64,000 nucleotides of DNA from Oceanobacillus_B kapialis. GTDB lineage: Bacteria > Bacillota > Bacilli > Bacillales > Amphibacillaceae. Under the pieces are notes generated by a model that searched no databases, was not told the DNA's origin, and saw nothing but the letters and a program-made list of their open reading frames with translations. Location of the stretch: NCBI RefSeq assembly GCF_042685265.1, contig NZ_JBHUMX010000014.1, one strand, 5' to 3'. Position numbers and translations under genes: made by a program. This document shows positions 1 to 8,601 of the stretch, in pieces. Within the stretch, counting starts at the first letter, position 1. Each line of letters begins with the position of its first letter.

Positions 1-170
1 AAAGTGGAAAATGAATTAGGATTTGCATTTATGGCGGTGAACATAAGAAAGTACACCGCCACCATGCAACATACAAGCCCAAACTCTAACAAAAAAGATT
101 CCAGTTATCATTTTTTGATAACTGGAATCTTTTTTACTTACTTAAGGCTAGTTATGTCCCAGCCTCTTTT
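1..170 (+). mobile_element. Right end of an IS1182-like insertion sequence (partial)
   Basis: The frame starting at base 1 reads ENELGFAFMAVNIRKYTA over roughly bases 7-60. From memory of the family, this resembles the C-terminus of IS1182-family transposases. The stretch at 151-170 (gttatgtcccagcctctttt) resembles the terminal inverted repeat of such elements, read on the other strand as GAGGCTGGGACATAAC. The frame has no stop until 318, so the true end of the transposase is unclear. The left part of the element lies outside the window. Family assignment is from recall, not a search. Confidence 0.5.
91..135. terminator. Bidirectional hairpin terminator
   Basis: A perfect 20-bp stem (91-110 with 116-135) has a 5-T loop. 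The stem starts with A6 and ends with T6, so it can terminate transcription from both sides. It lies within the IS end and also downstream of the decayed acetyltransferase gene on the minus strand. Confidence 0.75.
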
Positions 171-192
171 TCATTTCAAAATCCCTAATATA

Positions 193-459
193 TTACCATA
201 TTTTTTTAATTACTCTTGCTGGATTACCAGCTATCACAACATTATTATAACCATAGTCACAACGAAATGGTGGCTCTTCATGATATGTTTCCCCAGTCTA
301 TCCAAAGAGCTCTTTTAAACGCTAAGTTCTTTTTTCGATCTCGGTTTCATCTGTCTCGTTAAACAACCTTGTTATATTTCGTGCAGCTGTTCTCTCTTCT
401 AATAACCCTTGGTTTTCTGGTGTGTAAAGTTCATTTGCTAGTATTTTTTCTTTTTTCAT
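193..459 (-). pseudogene. Decayed maltose/galactoside O-acetyltransferase gene
   Basis: Reading the minus strand from the ATG at 459 gives MKKEKILANELYTPENQGLL, a typical start of Maa-type maltose O-acetyltransferases. After codon 45 there is an in-frame TAG (322-324) and then a second TAG (298-300). The reading continues with EPPFRCDYGYN, a hallmark of the family, and jumps directly to VVIAGNPARVIKKIW, which is the family C-terminus. About 110 residues of the left-handed beta-helix, including the catalytic His region, are therefore deleted. Another ATG three codons upstream (468) could also start it. The gene cannot make an active enzyme; the IS end lies just beyond its 3' end. Confidence 0.8.
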
Positions 460-556
460 ATGAAGCATGACCTTGTTTTATTGTTAGATAATCTTAATTG
501 GTATCTATCCAGTCCATAAAAAACTTGGTATGATATAACTTGGAGGGAAGGTGCTG

Positions 557-889
557 ATGGTGAAAAAATTTGTTTACCTGATCTGTATTTGCCTGTTAAT
601 GTTAGGGATTAACCAAACGTCTGAAGTTGCTCATCAGCTGCAGCAAACCTCTTCCGCGGATATGGTTTTAGCAGTAAAAGATGTACACCAGGTACAGATT
701 GCACATATTACCACACCTGCTACACTTACAAATCAGGACCATCTTGAGAAGCCATTTCCTTTGCCACCAATCATAGATGAAGTAATGCCAAAGGTAGAGT
801 TCTTAAATGCTATTTTGTCTTATCCTGAAACGGTGAGGATAGCATGGCAGGTAGATACAAAAAAGTATCACTCTAATTACCTCTCCTAG
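557..889 (+). CDS. Hypothetical secreted protein
   Basis: This 110-residue protein has a basic N-terminus followed by a hydrophobic stretch (about residues 5-18) that looks like a signal peptide or a single membrane anchor. The rest is polar, with a proline-rich patch near residue 75. The start at 557 is preferred over the GTG at 551 because GGAGGG at 542-547 is well placed for it. I do not recognise a family. It lies just upstream of another small membrane protein gene and could share its transcript. Confidence 0.55.
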   Translation: MVKKFVYLICICLLMLGINQTSEVAHQLQQTSSADMVLAVKDVHQVQIAHITTPATLTNQDHLEKPFPLPPIIDEVMPKVEFLNAILSYPETVRIAWQVDTKKYHSNYLS

Positions 890-937
890 TTCTTCTTATG
901 CTATAACATTTCATGAGAAGAGAAAGGGAGAATTAAG

Positions 938-1135
938 ATGAAACAAAATGGTAAAGCATATTGGAGAGAGTCGCTTGAATGCTTCTTATTCATTACACTT
1001 TTTATGGCGCTGTTTTTAACTGTATTTGTTATTAGTGGAAGGTTAAATGGAATGGATTGGCTTAATTATTTCGACCACTTCAAATGGACCTTTAATACAG
1101 AGTTTTTTAAAGACCTTATGCAGTCTTGGAAATAA
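938..1135 (+). CDS. Small single-pass membrane protein
   Basis: A 65-residue protein with one strong hydrophobic segment (about residues 16-34) and an aromatic-rich tail (WLNYFDHFKWTF). AAGGGAG lies about 9 bases before the ATG, and a clear terminator follows at 1147-1184, which supports a real gene. It is 48 bases downstream of the small secreted protein gene and probably shares its transcript. No family recognised. Confidence 0.55.
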   Translation: MKQNGKAYWRESLECFLFITLFMALFLTVFVISGRLNGMDWLNYFDHFKWTFNTEFFKDLMQSWK

Positions 1136-1146
1136 AACAAAATGTT

Positions 1147-1184
1147 AACCATCCTGAGCTTAATAAGCTTCGGGTGGTTTTTTT
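1147..1184 (+). terminator. Rho-independent terminator
   Basis: A 15-bp stem with one mismatch and two wobble pairs (1147-1161 with 1165-1179) runs into a T-tract. It closes the 557-1135 transcription unit. Confidence 0.8.
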
Positions 1185-1271
1185 ACTGACTGAATTTTTG
1201 GTCTATACGTGAAACCTTTTGTAACTGGAGTCGTATATAATGTAAAAGCTACTTCATAAAGGAGGATGAAA

Positions 1272-2240
1272 ATGAGAGTTTTCGTAACTGTAAGTGCACT
1301 CCTATTGTTGCTTATTGGGATAACAGCTTGCGGTGATGAAGATAGCAGTTCATCTGAAGGGGAAGGGGCAACAGATACAATGGAAAAAAAGATAATAGGA
1401 CTAGAACTTGCGGACCAATTTCTGTCAGGGAATTATGAAGCTATTTATGATCAATTTAGTAAGTCTTTTCAAAAAGACGTGTCGTTCGAAGAGTTTAGAG
1501 ATATTGGAGAGCAATTTAATGAAGGGGTTAGTAGCTACACCTTTATATCTGAACTAAGTTTGAATAATTTTAATGAATATCAATGGTTAAGTGAAGGGGG
1601 AGATAAAGGGATAAGAGCCCATCTTAATGATGACCAAAGGATAATAGGGTTGCAAGTATTAAACATACAAGCGGATTTGGGAACGAATGACATTTATACA
1701 AAGAATACATACCATATGCCAATTAATGAACCGTGGCTTACATATTGGGGTGGGACAAACCAGCTTGTTAACTACCATTATATACATGAGAATCAGCGCT
1801 ATGCATATGATCTAGTGATCAAAAAAGAAGATACCTTCGAAGGTGACCTTAAGAAAAATGAAAGTTATTTTGCATTTGGTAAGGATGTGGTTGCTCCTTT
1901 AGAGGGTGTTGTGGTTTCAGTGGAAAATGGCATAGAAGACAATGACCCAAGAGTCGAATCAAATAGAGACCAACCACTTGGGAACCATGTCATCATCCAA
2001 CATGATAATAGAGAATATAGCGTGCTAGGGCATTTTAAACAAGGTAGTATCGAAGTAGAAAATGGCCAGGAAGTAAAAGCAGGAGAATTGCTCGGTCTTG
2101 CCGGGAATTCTGGAAATTCAAGTGAACCTCATATTCACTTCCATGTCGCAGATAGTGCGGAATGGGAAGAAGCTACTTCCTTAAGAATTAAATTGAATGT
2201 GGAAGAGCCTGTACGCGGAGAAACAGTAGAAGGGTTTTAA
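1272..2240 (+). CDS. Lipoprotein with DUF3887-like and M23 peptidase-like domains
   Basis: A 322-residue lipoprotein: the lipobox ITAC ends a signal peptide at about residue 20. Residues 38-140 look like a DUF3887-type domain. Residues about 170-300 form an M23/LytM-type domain with the PHIHFH zinc motif and an upstream His in VLGHFK. The first zinc motif, normally HxxxD, reads RYAYD, so the usual His is an Arg. The protein may therefore bind peptidoglycan or a partner without cutting it, or use another ligand. The start at 1272 is chosen over 1266 because AAAGGAGG at 1258-1265 would overlap the earlier ATG. The gene appears to be monocistronic. Confidence 0.8.
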   Translation: MRVFVTVSALLLLLIGITACGDEDSSSSEGEGATDTMEKKIIGLELADQFLSGNYEAIYDQFSKSFQKDVSFEEFRDIGEQFNEGVSSYTFISELSLNNFNEYQWLSEGGDKGIRAHLNDDQRIIGLQVLNIQADLGTNDIYTKNTYHMPINEPWLTYWGGTNQLVNYHYIHENQRYAYDLVIKKEDTFEGDLKKNESYFAFGKDVVAPLEGVVVSVENGIEDNDPRVESNRDQPLGNHVIIQHDNREYSVLGHFKQGSIEVENGQEVKAGELLGLAGNSGNSSEPHIHFHVADSAEWEEATSLRIKLNVEEPVRGETVEGF

Positions 2241-2248
2241 TTCATACA

Positions 2249-2277
2249 ACCTTCCATCTGGGAGGTCTTCTTTTTGG
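2249..2277 (+). terminator. Weak hairpin terminator
   Basis: ACCTTCC and GGGAGGT can pair with one wobble around a 4-base loop, followed by a T-rich run. It is a plausible but short terminator for the M23-like lipoprotein gene. Confidence 0.5.
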
Positions 2278-2369
2278 CTAGATATACAAAAGAACGAACG
2301 GATGCATTTTAAACTTTCTGCTAAATGTTCTCGCCTATGATTTTAAGACCAGTAACTAGGAGGGGCTAT

Positions 2370-2528
2370 ATGGAAGTATTAATAATGGTCTTTCTCACCT
2401 TTCTAATCATGATGGTAATAAGTTCTTTCCTAAATATTATGTTTAAAACTACTGAGAAAAAGCATTGGCTAGCTTCTTTTTCATTCAGTGCAGTCTTATC
2501 TATTATTCTTGTAATCTTTTTCGGATAG
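2370..2528 (+). CDS. Small two-segment membrane protein
   Basis: A 52-residue protein made almost entirely of two hydrophobic segments (about 3-20 and 33-51) joined by a lysine-rich loop (KTTEKKHW). AGGAGGGG immediately upstream supports the ATG at 2370 rather than an earlier start in the same frame. It ends 4 bases before the next gene, so the two are co-transcribed and probably translationally linked. No family recognised. Confidence 0.6.
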   Translation: MEVLIMVFLTFLIMMVISSFLNIMFKTTEKKHWLASFSFSAVLSIILVIFFG

Positions 2529-2532
2529 GGGG

Positions 2533-3142
2533 ATGCAAGTGATCTTATCAACAGTTATTTTAGGTTGGATAGGGATGGGGATATTTATTACGGTCTTCTT
2601 CACATTCCTGAAGTTAATGAAGAACAAAGAACATGGCTTTTTACACCTTTTAATGGGTATTATGTATGCGATGTGGCTACCACTACCTTTTGCATTGTAT
2701 AGTGAAATAGGGCAAGATTTTGTATTTACAGGAAGCATCTTTGGCTTTGTCTATTTATTCATGCTCGTAATTACAATGGGGTTTCAAACAGGGCACATCG
2801 TACATGTTGTAAAACAGGAGCAGAGTGAAATCTGGGGAGAGCGGGCCTCCTGGATGCTTGATACCTTTACGACTTCCTTTGAAGGTCTAGCAAGTGTGTT
2901 TAAAAGTATTTGGTCTATATTTCTAAGCTATTGCCTTTTGGTTAAACGGAGAAATATGGATGGCTGTATTAATGAGTTTGTTTAGTCTGATGATCATTTA
3001 TTACATAAATAATTTAATCCAATTAAGCACGATAAAAAGAATTAATTTCTTAGAAAAAATAAAGTCAAATCCTTTCCTTTATAACATTGAAGCCTTCTTA
3101 TTTTTTCTAACGTTAATGATTTACCTTACAGTACAACAGTAA
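2533..3142 (+). pseudogene. Frameshifted polytopic membrane protein gene
   Basis: The first frame (2533-2985) encodes about 130 residues of a multi-pass membrane protein and then runs into an unlikely charged tail. The frame one base over reads smoothly on from about 2927 as AIAFWLNGEIWMAVLMSLF and continues to 3142. Dropping one base near 2924-2926 restores a single protein of about 202 residues with five or so membrane segments. This is either a real frameshift mutation or a sequencing error. GGGGG lies directly before the ATG. Function is unknown; it follows a small membrane protein gene with a 4-base gap. Confidence 0.75.
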
Positions 3143-3181
3143 AAAAGATAGGAGAGCTTATAAAGCTGCCCCTATCTTTTT
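3141..3181. terminator. Bidirectional terminator between convergent genes
   Basis: AAAAGATAGG (3143-3152) pairs with CCTATCTTTT (3170-3180 region), with an inner AGCTT/AAGCT stem. A- and T-runs flank it, so it serves both the 2.5-3.1 kb unit and the ABC-F gene on the other strand. Confidence 0.8.
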
Positions 3182-3182
3182 A

Positions 3183-4739
3183 CTAAAAAACTTTTGTTGT
3201 CCAATCCTCACAATTCCAGACTTCTGTTACGATATCCTCGTAAAATTCCGGCTCGTGGGAGATAAGCAATACGCTCCCTTGATAGGCTTTTAACGCTCGC
3301 TTCAGCTCTGCCTTAGCATCCTTGTCAAGATGATTGGTCGGCTCATCCAGTACAAGTAAATTGGTTTCTTGGTTAAGCAGCTTGCAGAGGCGGACTTTTG
3401 CTTTCTCTCCGCCACTAAGTACCTGAACCTTGCTTTCAATATGCTTTGTTGTAAGTCCACATCTAGCTAAAGCCGCCCGTACTTCGTATTGATTCATATG
3501 TGGAAATTCATCCCAAATCTCTTCAATACATGTTTTCTTGCTGGTCTCTTTTATTTCCTGCTCAAAGTAGCCAATGTGCAAATGCTCACCAAGCTCTACA
3601 CTCCCAGAAATAGCAGGGATTTCACCGAGAATACTCCGCAATAAAGTAGTTTTCCCAATTCCATTTGCTCCGGACAATGCAAGCTTTTGCCCTCGTTCCA
3701 TAGTCAAGTTAAGTGGACGGGACAAGGCTTCTTCATAGCCGATTACAAGCTCGTTTGTCTCAAAAAGGTACCTACCTGGTGTGCGTGCCTGTTTAAATTC
3801 AAATTGTGGCTTTGGCTTTTCTGCATCTAACTCAATAACTTCCATTTTATCGAGTTTTTTCTGACGAGACATAGCCATCTTACTAGTTGCTGCATTGGCC
3901 TTGTTACGTGCTACAAAATCCTTTAAATTGGCAATCTCTTTTTGCTGCTTCTTATAAGCGGCAACTTGTTGTTGTTTTTTCATTTCATAAACACGTAGAA
4001 ACTCATCATAATCTCCCGGGTAGCGGGTGATCTGCTGATTTTCCATATGATAAATGAGGTTTACAACGCTATTTAAAAAAGGGATATCATGAGAAACAAG
4101 AATAAAAGCATGCTCATATGCCAATAGATATTCTTTCAACCATACAATATGCTCGACGTCTAAATAGTTTGTTGGCTCATCCAAAAGGAGAATATCAGGT
4201 TTCTCCAAAAGTAGCTTAGCTAAAAGGACTTTTGTACGTTGCCCACCACTTAGATCATGAACATCTCTTTCCAGACCAAAGTCATTGAGACCAAGACCAT
4301 TTGCGACTTCCTCTACTTTAGCATCAATTATATAAAAACCATTATTTGTTAATGCGTCTTGGATTCGACCAGTTTCTTCAAGTATTTTTTCCAATTCTTC
4401 AGGGTCTACTTCTCCCATTTTTGCATACAGCTCATTCATTTCTGTTTCCATATCATAAAGATATTGAAAAGCTGTACGTAGCGCGTCTCGGATTGTCATT
4501 CCTTTTTTTAACACCGCATGCTGGTCTAAATACCCAACACGAACATGCTTCGACCAGCTTACATTTCCAGCATCAGGTTCTAACTTGCCTGTAATAATAT
4601 TCATAAAGGTAGATTTTCCTTCACCATTGGCACCAAGCAGTCCTATATGTTCTCCCTGGAGTAAGCGAAAAGAAACATCATCAAATATAGCACGGTCACC
4701 AAAGCCGTGGCTTAAACTATCTACTGATAATAAACTCAT
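3183..4739 (-). CDS. ABC-F family ATPase (YfmM-like)
   Basis: A 518-residue protein with two ATP-binding cassettes and no membrane segments, the ABC-F layout. Cassette 1 has Walker A GANGEGKST, signature LSGGQRTK and Walker B LLLDEPTNYLD. Cassette 2 has GANGIGKTT, LSGGEKAK and LVLDEPTNHLD. A charged linker rich in Lys and Gln (about 250-310) fits the ABC-F interdomain helices. ABC-F proteins act on the ribosome, in translation control or antibiotic protection. Length and sequence most resemble Bacillus YfmM, from recall. No leader peptide or attenuator typical of inducible resistance genes is evident, so a housekeeping role is likelier than drug resistance. Confidence 0.9.
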   Translation of the reverse strand: MSLLSVDSLSHGFGDRAIFDDVSFRLLQGEHIGLLGANGEGKSTFMNIITGKLEPDAGNVSWSKHVRVGYLDQHAVLKKGMTIRDALRTAFQYLYDMETEMNELYAKMGEVDPEELEKILEETGRIQDALTNNGFYIIDAKVEEVANGLGLNDFGLERDVHDLSGGQRTKVLLAKLLLEKPDILLLDEPTNYLDVEHIVWLKEYLLAYEHAFILVSHDIPFLNSVVNLIYHMENQQITRYPGDYDEFLRVYEMKKQQQVAAYKKQQKEIANLKDFVARNKANAATSKMAMSRQKKLDKMEVIELDAEKPKPQFEFKQARTPGRYLFETNELVIGYEEALSRPLNLTMERGQKLALSGANGIGKTTLLRSILGEIPAISGSVELGEHLHIGYFEQEIKETSKKTCIEEIWDEFPHMNQYEVRAALARCGLTTKHIESKVQVLSGGEKAKVRLCKLLNQETNLLVLDEPTNHLDKDAKAELKRALKAYQGSVLLISHEPEFYEDIVTEVWNCEDWTTKVF

Positions 4740-4914
4740 AATTAACTACACCTTTTCTTTCTAAATTTCCTCACCCCATTATACCGGTCTAAAACCAAAA
4801 TGGGTAGAGAGTATAACATAAATTCAATAAAGAATCGTTGGTTTAAGCAAGCAACCTGTGTGGTAAAAAAGTAATATGCAGTAATGTGACTGAAATATTG
4901 GAGGTAGCAGAGAT

Positions 4915-6519
4915 ATGAACAAGAATACTGGAAATACGGGTAAAAGGCGGCTGATAGACTATCGGATATTTGCCCCGGCATTATTAATCGTTATTTTAAT
5001 TTGTATTCCGTTAGTAATTTATGAGCAACAGTCGCTAGAAGTACTAAATAATATTTTTAATAGTATCGTAAACAACTTTCGTTGGGGTTATCTCTGGTAT
5101 GCTATTATCTTAGTAATCGCCGGATTATACTTCTCTTTTTCCAAGTACGGTAATGTAGTGCTTGGGGATCCAATGGAAAAACCACGTTTTACGTTATTTG
5201 AATATGCTTCCATTTTAATTGCCATGGGACTTGGCTCAACCATTATGCGAACAGGAATGGTAGAATGGGCAAACGTAGCATTAGACCCACCTTTTGGTGT
5301 AGAAGCAGCATCCACAGAAGCAATACTATGGGGAAACACTTACGCCATGTTTCTTTGGAGTTTCCAAACATTTGCTGTTTTTGTTATGGCAGCTCCCGCA
5401 ATGGCTTATATCTTGCACGTTAGAAGAAAACCACTTTTCAGAATTTCTGAGGCATGCCGTGTTCTATTTGGGGACAAATTTACAGATGGCTTCGGAGGTA
5501 AAGTACTGGATGTTATCTTTTTAATTAGTATTCTTGCCGGAGCAGCTGTTACATTAGGACTTGGTGCGCCAATTATTACAAATAACTTATCGGAATTACT
5601 AAACATAGAGGTTACATTCACACTTACTTTAATTGTTACCGTAATTTGGGTATTGCTATTTTCTCTTAGTGCATACTTAGGTATAGAACGTGGAATTAAA
5701 CGGCTAAGTACTTTTAACATGTATCTGGCTGGTGTATTTGCTTTATTTGTCATGATATTAGGACCCGGGATATTTATTTTAAATTTCTTTACAGAGACAG
5801 TCGGATCACTGCTGTCTAGTTATATTGATTTATCTTTCCACACAAACACATTGGATATGCAAGGGACAACACGTGTGGAGAGTAACACTGTTTTCTGGTT
5901 TGCGTATAACCTTACATGGGCGATGCTTCACAGTGTATTTGCTGCGAAAATTTCAAGGGGTCGTACGATTAGAGAAATGATACTAACCTATTTGCTGGCA
6001 CCAACGCTAATTTCTTGGGTGGCTACAGGTATTTTAGGTGGATTGGGAATTCAGCGCTTCCTAACAGGTGATGTTGACGTTCTAGATGTTGTGAATAACC
6101 AAGGTGAGATGGCTGCTATACCAGCTATTTTGACTTCATTGCCATTTGAAAGTATAGCATTGGTGCTATTCATTGTGATCGCAACGATATTCCTTACAAC
6201 CACCTTAGATTCAACAACGTATACGATCGCTTCTTATGCAGGGACACAGAATATGAGTAAGTCAGAACCACCTAGAACTTTACGGATCATTGTTGCAGCG
6301 GTCATCACAGGACTGGCGCTTGTTCTGATGCGAGTCGGAGGGCTTCCTCCTCTTGAAGTGGTTTCTGGGCTTATGGGTATACCGATTATTGTCCTGCAGT
6401 TGCTAACCATTTATGCAGCGAAGAAAATGATCGACGAGGACAAAGCATTTATTCATAATGTACGGCCTAAGGATGAACCCAAGGAAAAGAAAAATAGATA
6501 CAGTAAAGTGGATCAATAA
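4915..6519 (+). CDS. BCCT-family transporter with an unusual substrate box
   Basis: A 534-residue protein with about 12 membrane segments. The motif SRGRTIREM after the eighth core helix and the GLGSTIMRTGMVEW region place it in the betaine/carnitine/choline transporter family. The Trp-rich substrate box that betaine carriers show just before SRGRTIRE (YWAWW-type) reads WFAYNLTWAML here, so the classic aromatic cage is not conserved. The substrate may thus not be glycine betaine. Near the N-terminus MGLGS-type glycine motifs are kept. GGAGGT lies upstream of the ATG, and a strong terminator follows. The family takes up compatible solutes or nutrients by sodium or proton coupling. Confidence 0.85.
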   Translation: MNKNTGNTGKRRLIDYRIFAPALLIVILICIPLVIYEQQSLEVLNNIFNSIVNNFRWGYLWYAIILVIAGLYFSFSKYGNVVLGDPMEKPRFTLFEYASILIAMGLGSTIMRTGMVEWANVALDPPFGVEAASTEAILWGNTYAMFLWSFQTFAVFVMAAPAMAYILHVRRKPLFRISEACRVLFGDKFTDGFGGKVLDVIFLISILAGAAVTLGLGAPIITNNLSELLNIEVTFTLTLIVTVIWVLLFSLSAYLGIERGIKRLSTFNMYLAGVFALFVMILGPGIFILNFFTETVGSLLSSYIDLSFHTNTLDMQGTTRVESNTVFWFAYNLTWAMLHSVFAAKISRGRTIREMILTYLLAPTLISWVATGILGGLGIQRFLTGDVDVLDVVNNQGEMAAIPAILTSLPFESIALVLFIVIATIFLTTTLDSTTYTIASYAGTQNMSKSEPPRTLRIIVAAVITGLALVLMRVGGLPPLEVVSGLMGIPIIVLQLLTIYAAKKMIDEDKAFIHNVRPKDEPKEKKNRYSKVDQ

Positions 6520-6526
6520 TGATACG

Positions 6527-6554
6527 GCAGGGAGATAACCTCCCTGCTTTTTTT
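6527..6554 (+). terminator. Rho-independent terminator
   Basis: A perfect 8-bp GC-rich stem (GCAGGGAG with CTCCCTGC) with a 5-base loop is followed by seven T. It ends the BCCT transporter transcript. Confidence 0.9.
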
Positions 6555-6740
6555 GTGGTTTACTTCATCTAAAAAGGACCGCTATACTTTTTTGTGCTAA
6601 CGCTAGTATTAGTAAATTATGGTAGTATTTAGTTATGGTTAATAGTATCTAATTAATTCCATCCTTTCATGTAAAGTAGGTGAAGTGTATTAGGAAATGC
6701 CTAGATTGTTTACTTTTTAGATTACCAATAGGGGGATAAA

Positions 6741-7583
6741 ATGAGGTATAAAACAAGTGATGGTTTAAACTTATACGTAGAAGTAAGCGGAAAAGGTTTG
6801 CCTTGTCTATTTTTGCACGGTCGACCTGGCTACTGGAGTAAGTCTTTTCAACACTTTGCGGATAATCTATTAAATAAAAATGTCCAAATGATCTATTTAG
6901 ACCAACGTGGCTGTGGAAGATCTGAGCACAGTCCAGAACAAGATTATTCTCTGCATAGAATCATGCAGGATATAGAAGAGCTACGCACACAATTAGGGAT
7001 TACAGAGTGGCTCATAATGGGTCACTCTTTTGGTGGAATCCTGGCGGTAAACTATGCTCATCAGTTTGCTACGCATGTAAAAGGGCTTATATTATCTAAT
7101 GTTACGCTAAACATGTTTGATTCGTTTCAACAACAGATTTCAAAAGGAACTACTATATTACATAAACCTCCTAAGAAGGCAGATACGGAGAAATTGGAAC
7201 TTTTTATGGAAAGTTATTATGAGGTCCTTATTTCATTAATGGAAAAAGGGCTTTATGATACATTACAGTTTGTTGATGTGGAAAATAAAAAAGCTGTCGA
7301 TTTAGTGGATAGGGAGGGGCTACAAAGTGATCCCAATTTCCAGCAGTTTATATTTTCTTCCCAAGAGTATTTTCAAGATTTTACTTTATTAACAAAAGAA
7401 ATATCCAAGCCAGTACTTGTGATAGCCGGTGAACAGGATTATGCAGTGGGACCGAAACATCACACATCATTCAACTTTCACGATCAAAAAGTGAAGGTTT
7501 TAAGAAGTGCACATCATCCATATGTCGAAGATCAGGAAAACTTTCAACAAGCCTTAAGCGAGTTTTTCTTTGGAGTCACGTAA
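6741..7583 (+). CDS. Alpha/beta hydrolase (prolyl iminopeptidase-like)
   Basis: A 280-residue alpha/beta hydrolase. The oxyanion-loop motif is HGRPG where prolyl iminopeptidases have HGGPG. The region YLDQRGCGRSE follows, then the nucleophile elbow GHSFGG (Ser about residue 96), a likely acid in GEQDYAV, and the catalytic His in SAHHPYVED. This complete triad predicts an active esterase or aminopeptidase in the cytoplasm. AGGGGGAT precedes the ATG. The nuclease lipoprotein gene starts 28 bases downstream, so they may be co-transcribed. The Gly-to-Arg change in the oxyanion loop makes a true proline iminopeptidase less certain. Confidence 0.85.
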   Translation: MRYKTSDGLNLYVEVSGKGLPCLFLHGRPGYWSKSFQHFADNLLNKNVQMIYLDQRGCGRSEHSPEQDYSLHRIMQDIEELRTQLGITEWLIMGHSFGGILAVNYAHQFATHVKGLILSNVTLNMFDSFQQQISKGTTILHKPPKKADTEKLELFMESYYEVLISLMEKGLYDTLQFVDVENKKAVDLVDREGLQSDPNFQQFIFSSQEYFQDFTLLTKEISKPVLVIAGEQDYAVGPKHHTSFNFHDQKVKVLRSAHHPYVEDQENFQQALSEFFFGVT

Positions 7584-7611
7584 AGGTTGCACAACAACAA
7601 GGAGGGACAGC

Positions 7612-8484
7612 ATGAAAAAATATCGGTTTATAAAAAGGACTATTATCGCAATCCTTATCACTACTTTAATTGTTGGGTGTGGGACTATGGAAGATACAGG
7701 AACGAATGCTACCACACCTACTGAAACTAAAACGGCTATAAAAGAAGAGAGAAACACTTCACAGCATGATCAAGTGAAAGTAGAGAAAGATGAAAAATCA
7801 GAATCCGATCCACAAAACGAAAGTAAAAAACTTGGAGATATGGTAGAGGTTACACGTGTAGTGGATGGAGACACAGTTAATGTTCTCTATAATGGAAAGG
7901 AAGAGACGGTTCGTTTACTCCTAGTAGACACACCAGAAACAAAGCATCCATCAAAGCCTGTTCAGCCATTCGGGCCAGATGCGAGCAGTTTTGCAAAGGA
8001 GATACTTGCGGGGAACCAGGTACAGCTTGAATTCGATGGACCAAAAAGAGATAAATACGATCGACTCCTTGCATACCTATGGATTGATGGGGTGACGTTT
8101 AATCAGATGCTGTTAGAACAAGGACTTGCAAGACTTGCTTATGTATACGATCCACCTTATACACATTTTGAGGCTTATATGAAAGCTCAGAACAGGGCGA
8201 AGAATTCGGAAACTGGGATATGGAGTAAAGAAGGGTATGTAACAGACGAAGGCTTTTATTATCAAGATGATGAAGAAAAGGCAGTTCATAAAGCAGAACC
8301 AAAAGCCGAGGAAGCTTCAAATGATTTATCCTACGATCCAGAAGGTCCTGATAGAGATTGTGGCGATTTCGACAGCCAACAGCAAGCACAAACCTTTTAT
8401 GAAGCAGCTGGTGGACCTGACAGTGACCCACACCGTTTAGATGGAAATGATCGAGATGGAGTAGTTTGCGAAAGCTTGCCCTAG
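7612..8484 (+). CDS. Thermonuclease-like lipoprotein with Excalibur domain
   Basis: A 290-residue lipoprotein: signal peptide with lipobox IVGC around residue 22, a charged linker, then a staphylococcal nuclease (SNase) domain at about residues 80-210. Visible nuclease motifs are RVVDGDTV, the Arg-rich RLLLVDTPET, and KRDKYDRLLAYLW. The C-terminus (about 250-290) is an Excalibur calcium-binding domain ending in DGNDRDGVVCE. The start at 7612 has AGGAGGG 7 bases upstream. Homologues (for example Bacillus YncB) are surface or secreted nucleases that degrade external DNA. It follows the hydrolase gene closely. Confidence 0.9.
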   Translation: MKKYRFIKRTIIAILITTLIVGCGTMEDTGTNATTPTETKTAIKEERNTSQHDQVKVEKDEKSESDPQNESKKLGDMVEVTRVVDGDTVNVLYNGKEETVRLLLVDTPETKHPSKPVQPFGPDASSFAKEILAGNQVQLEFDGPKRDKYDRLLAYLWIDGVTFNQMLLEQGLARLAYVYDPPYTHFEAYMKAQNRAKNSETGIWSKEGYVTDEGFYYQDDEEKAVHKAEPKAEEASNDLSYDPEGPDRDCGDFDSQQQAQTFYEAAGGPDSDPHRLDGNDRDGVVCESLP

Positions 8485-8542
8485 GGTACAGTAATGATGC
8501 GGATGGTATACCTTTCATAATATGAAGAGTTTGTGAAATTAT

Positions 8543-8571
8543 GAGCATATTTTTGTAAATTATGGTATACT
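8543..8571 (+). promoter_or_regulatory. Extended -10 promoter for gldA
   Basis: TGGTATACT at 8563-8571 is a good extended -10 element (TATACT at 8566-8571). The -35 region 17 bases upstream is poor, as is common for extended -10 promoters. It lies 30 bases before the gldA start. Confidence 0.6.
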
Positions 8572-8601
8572 AAAAGCGTACATTATAAAAGGAGTGATCA
8601 C

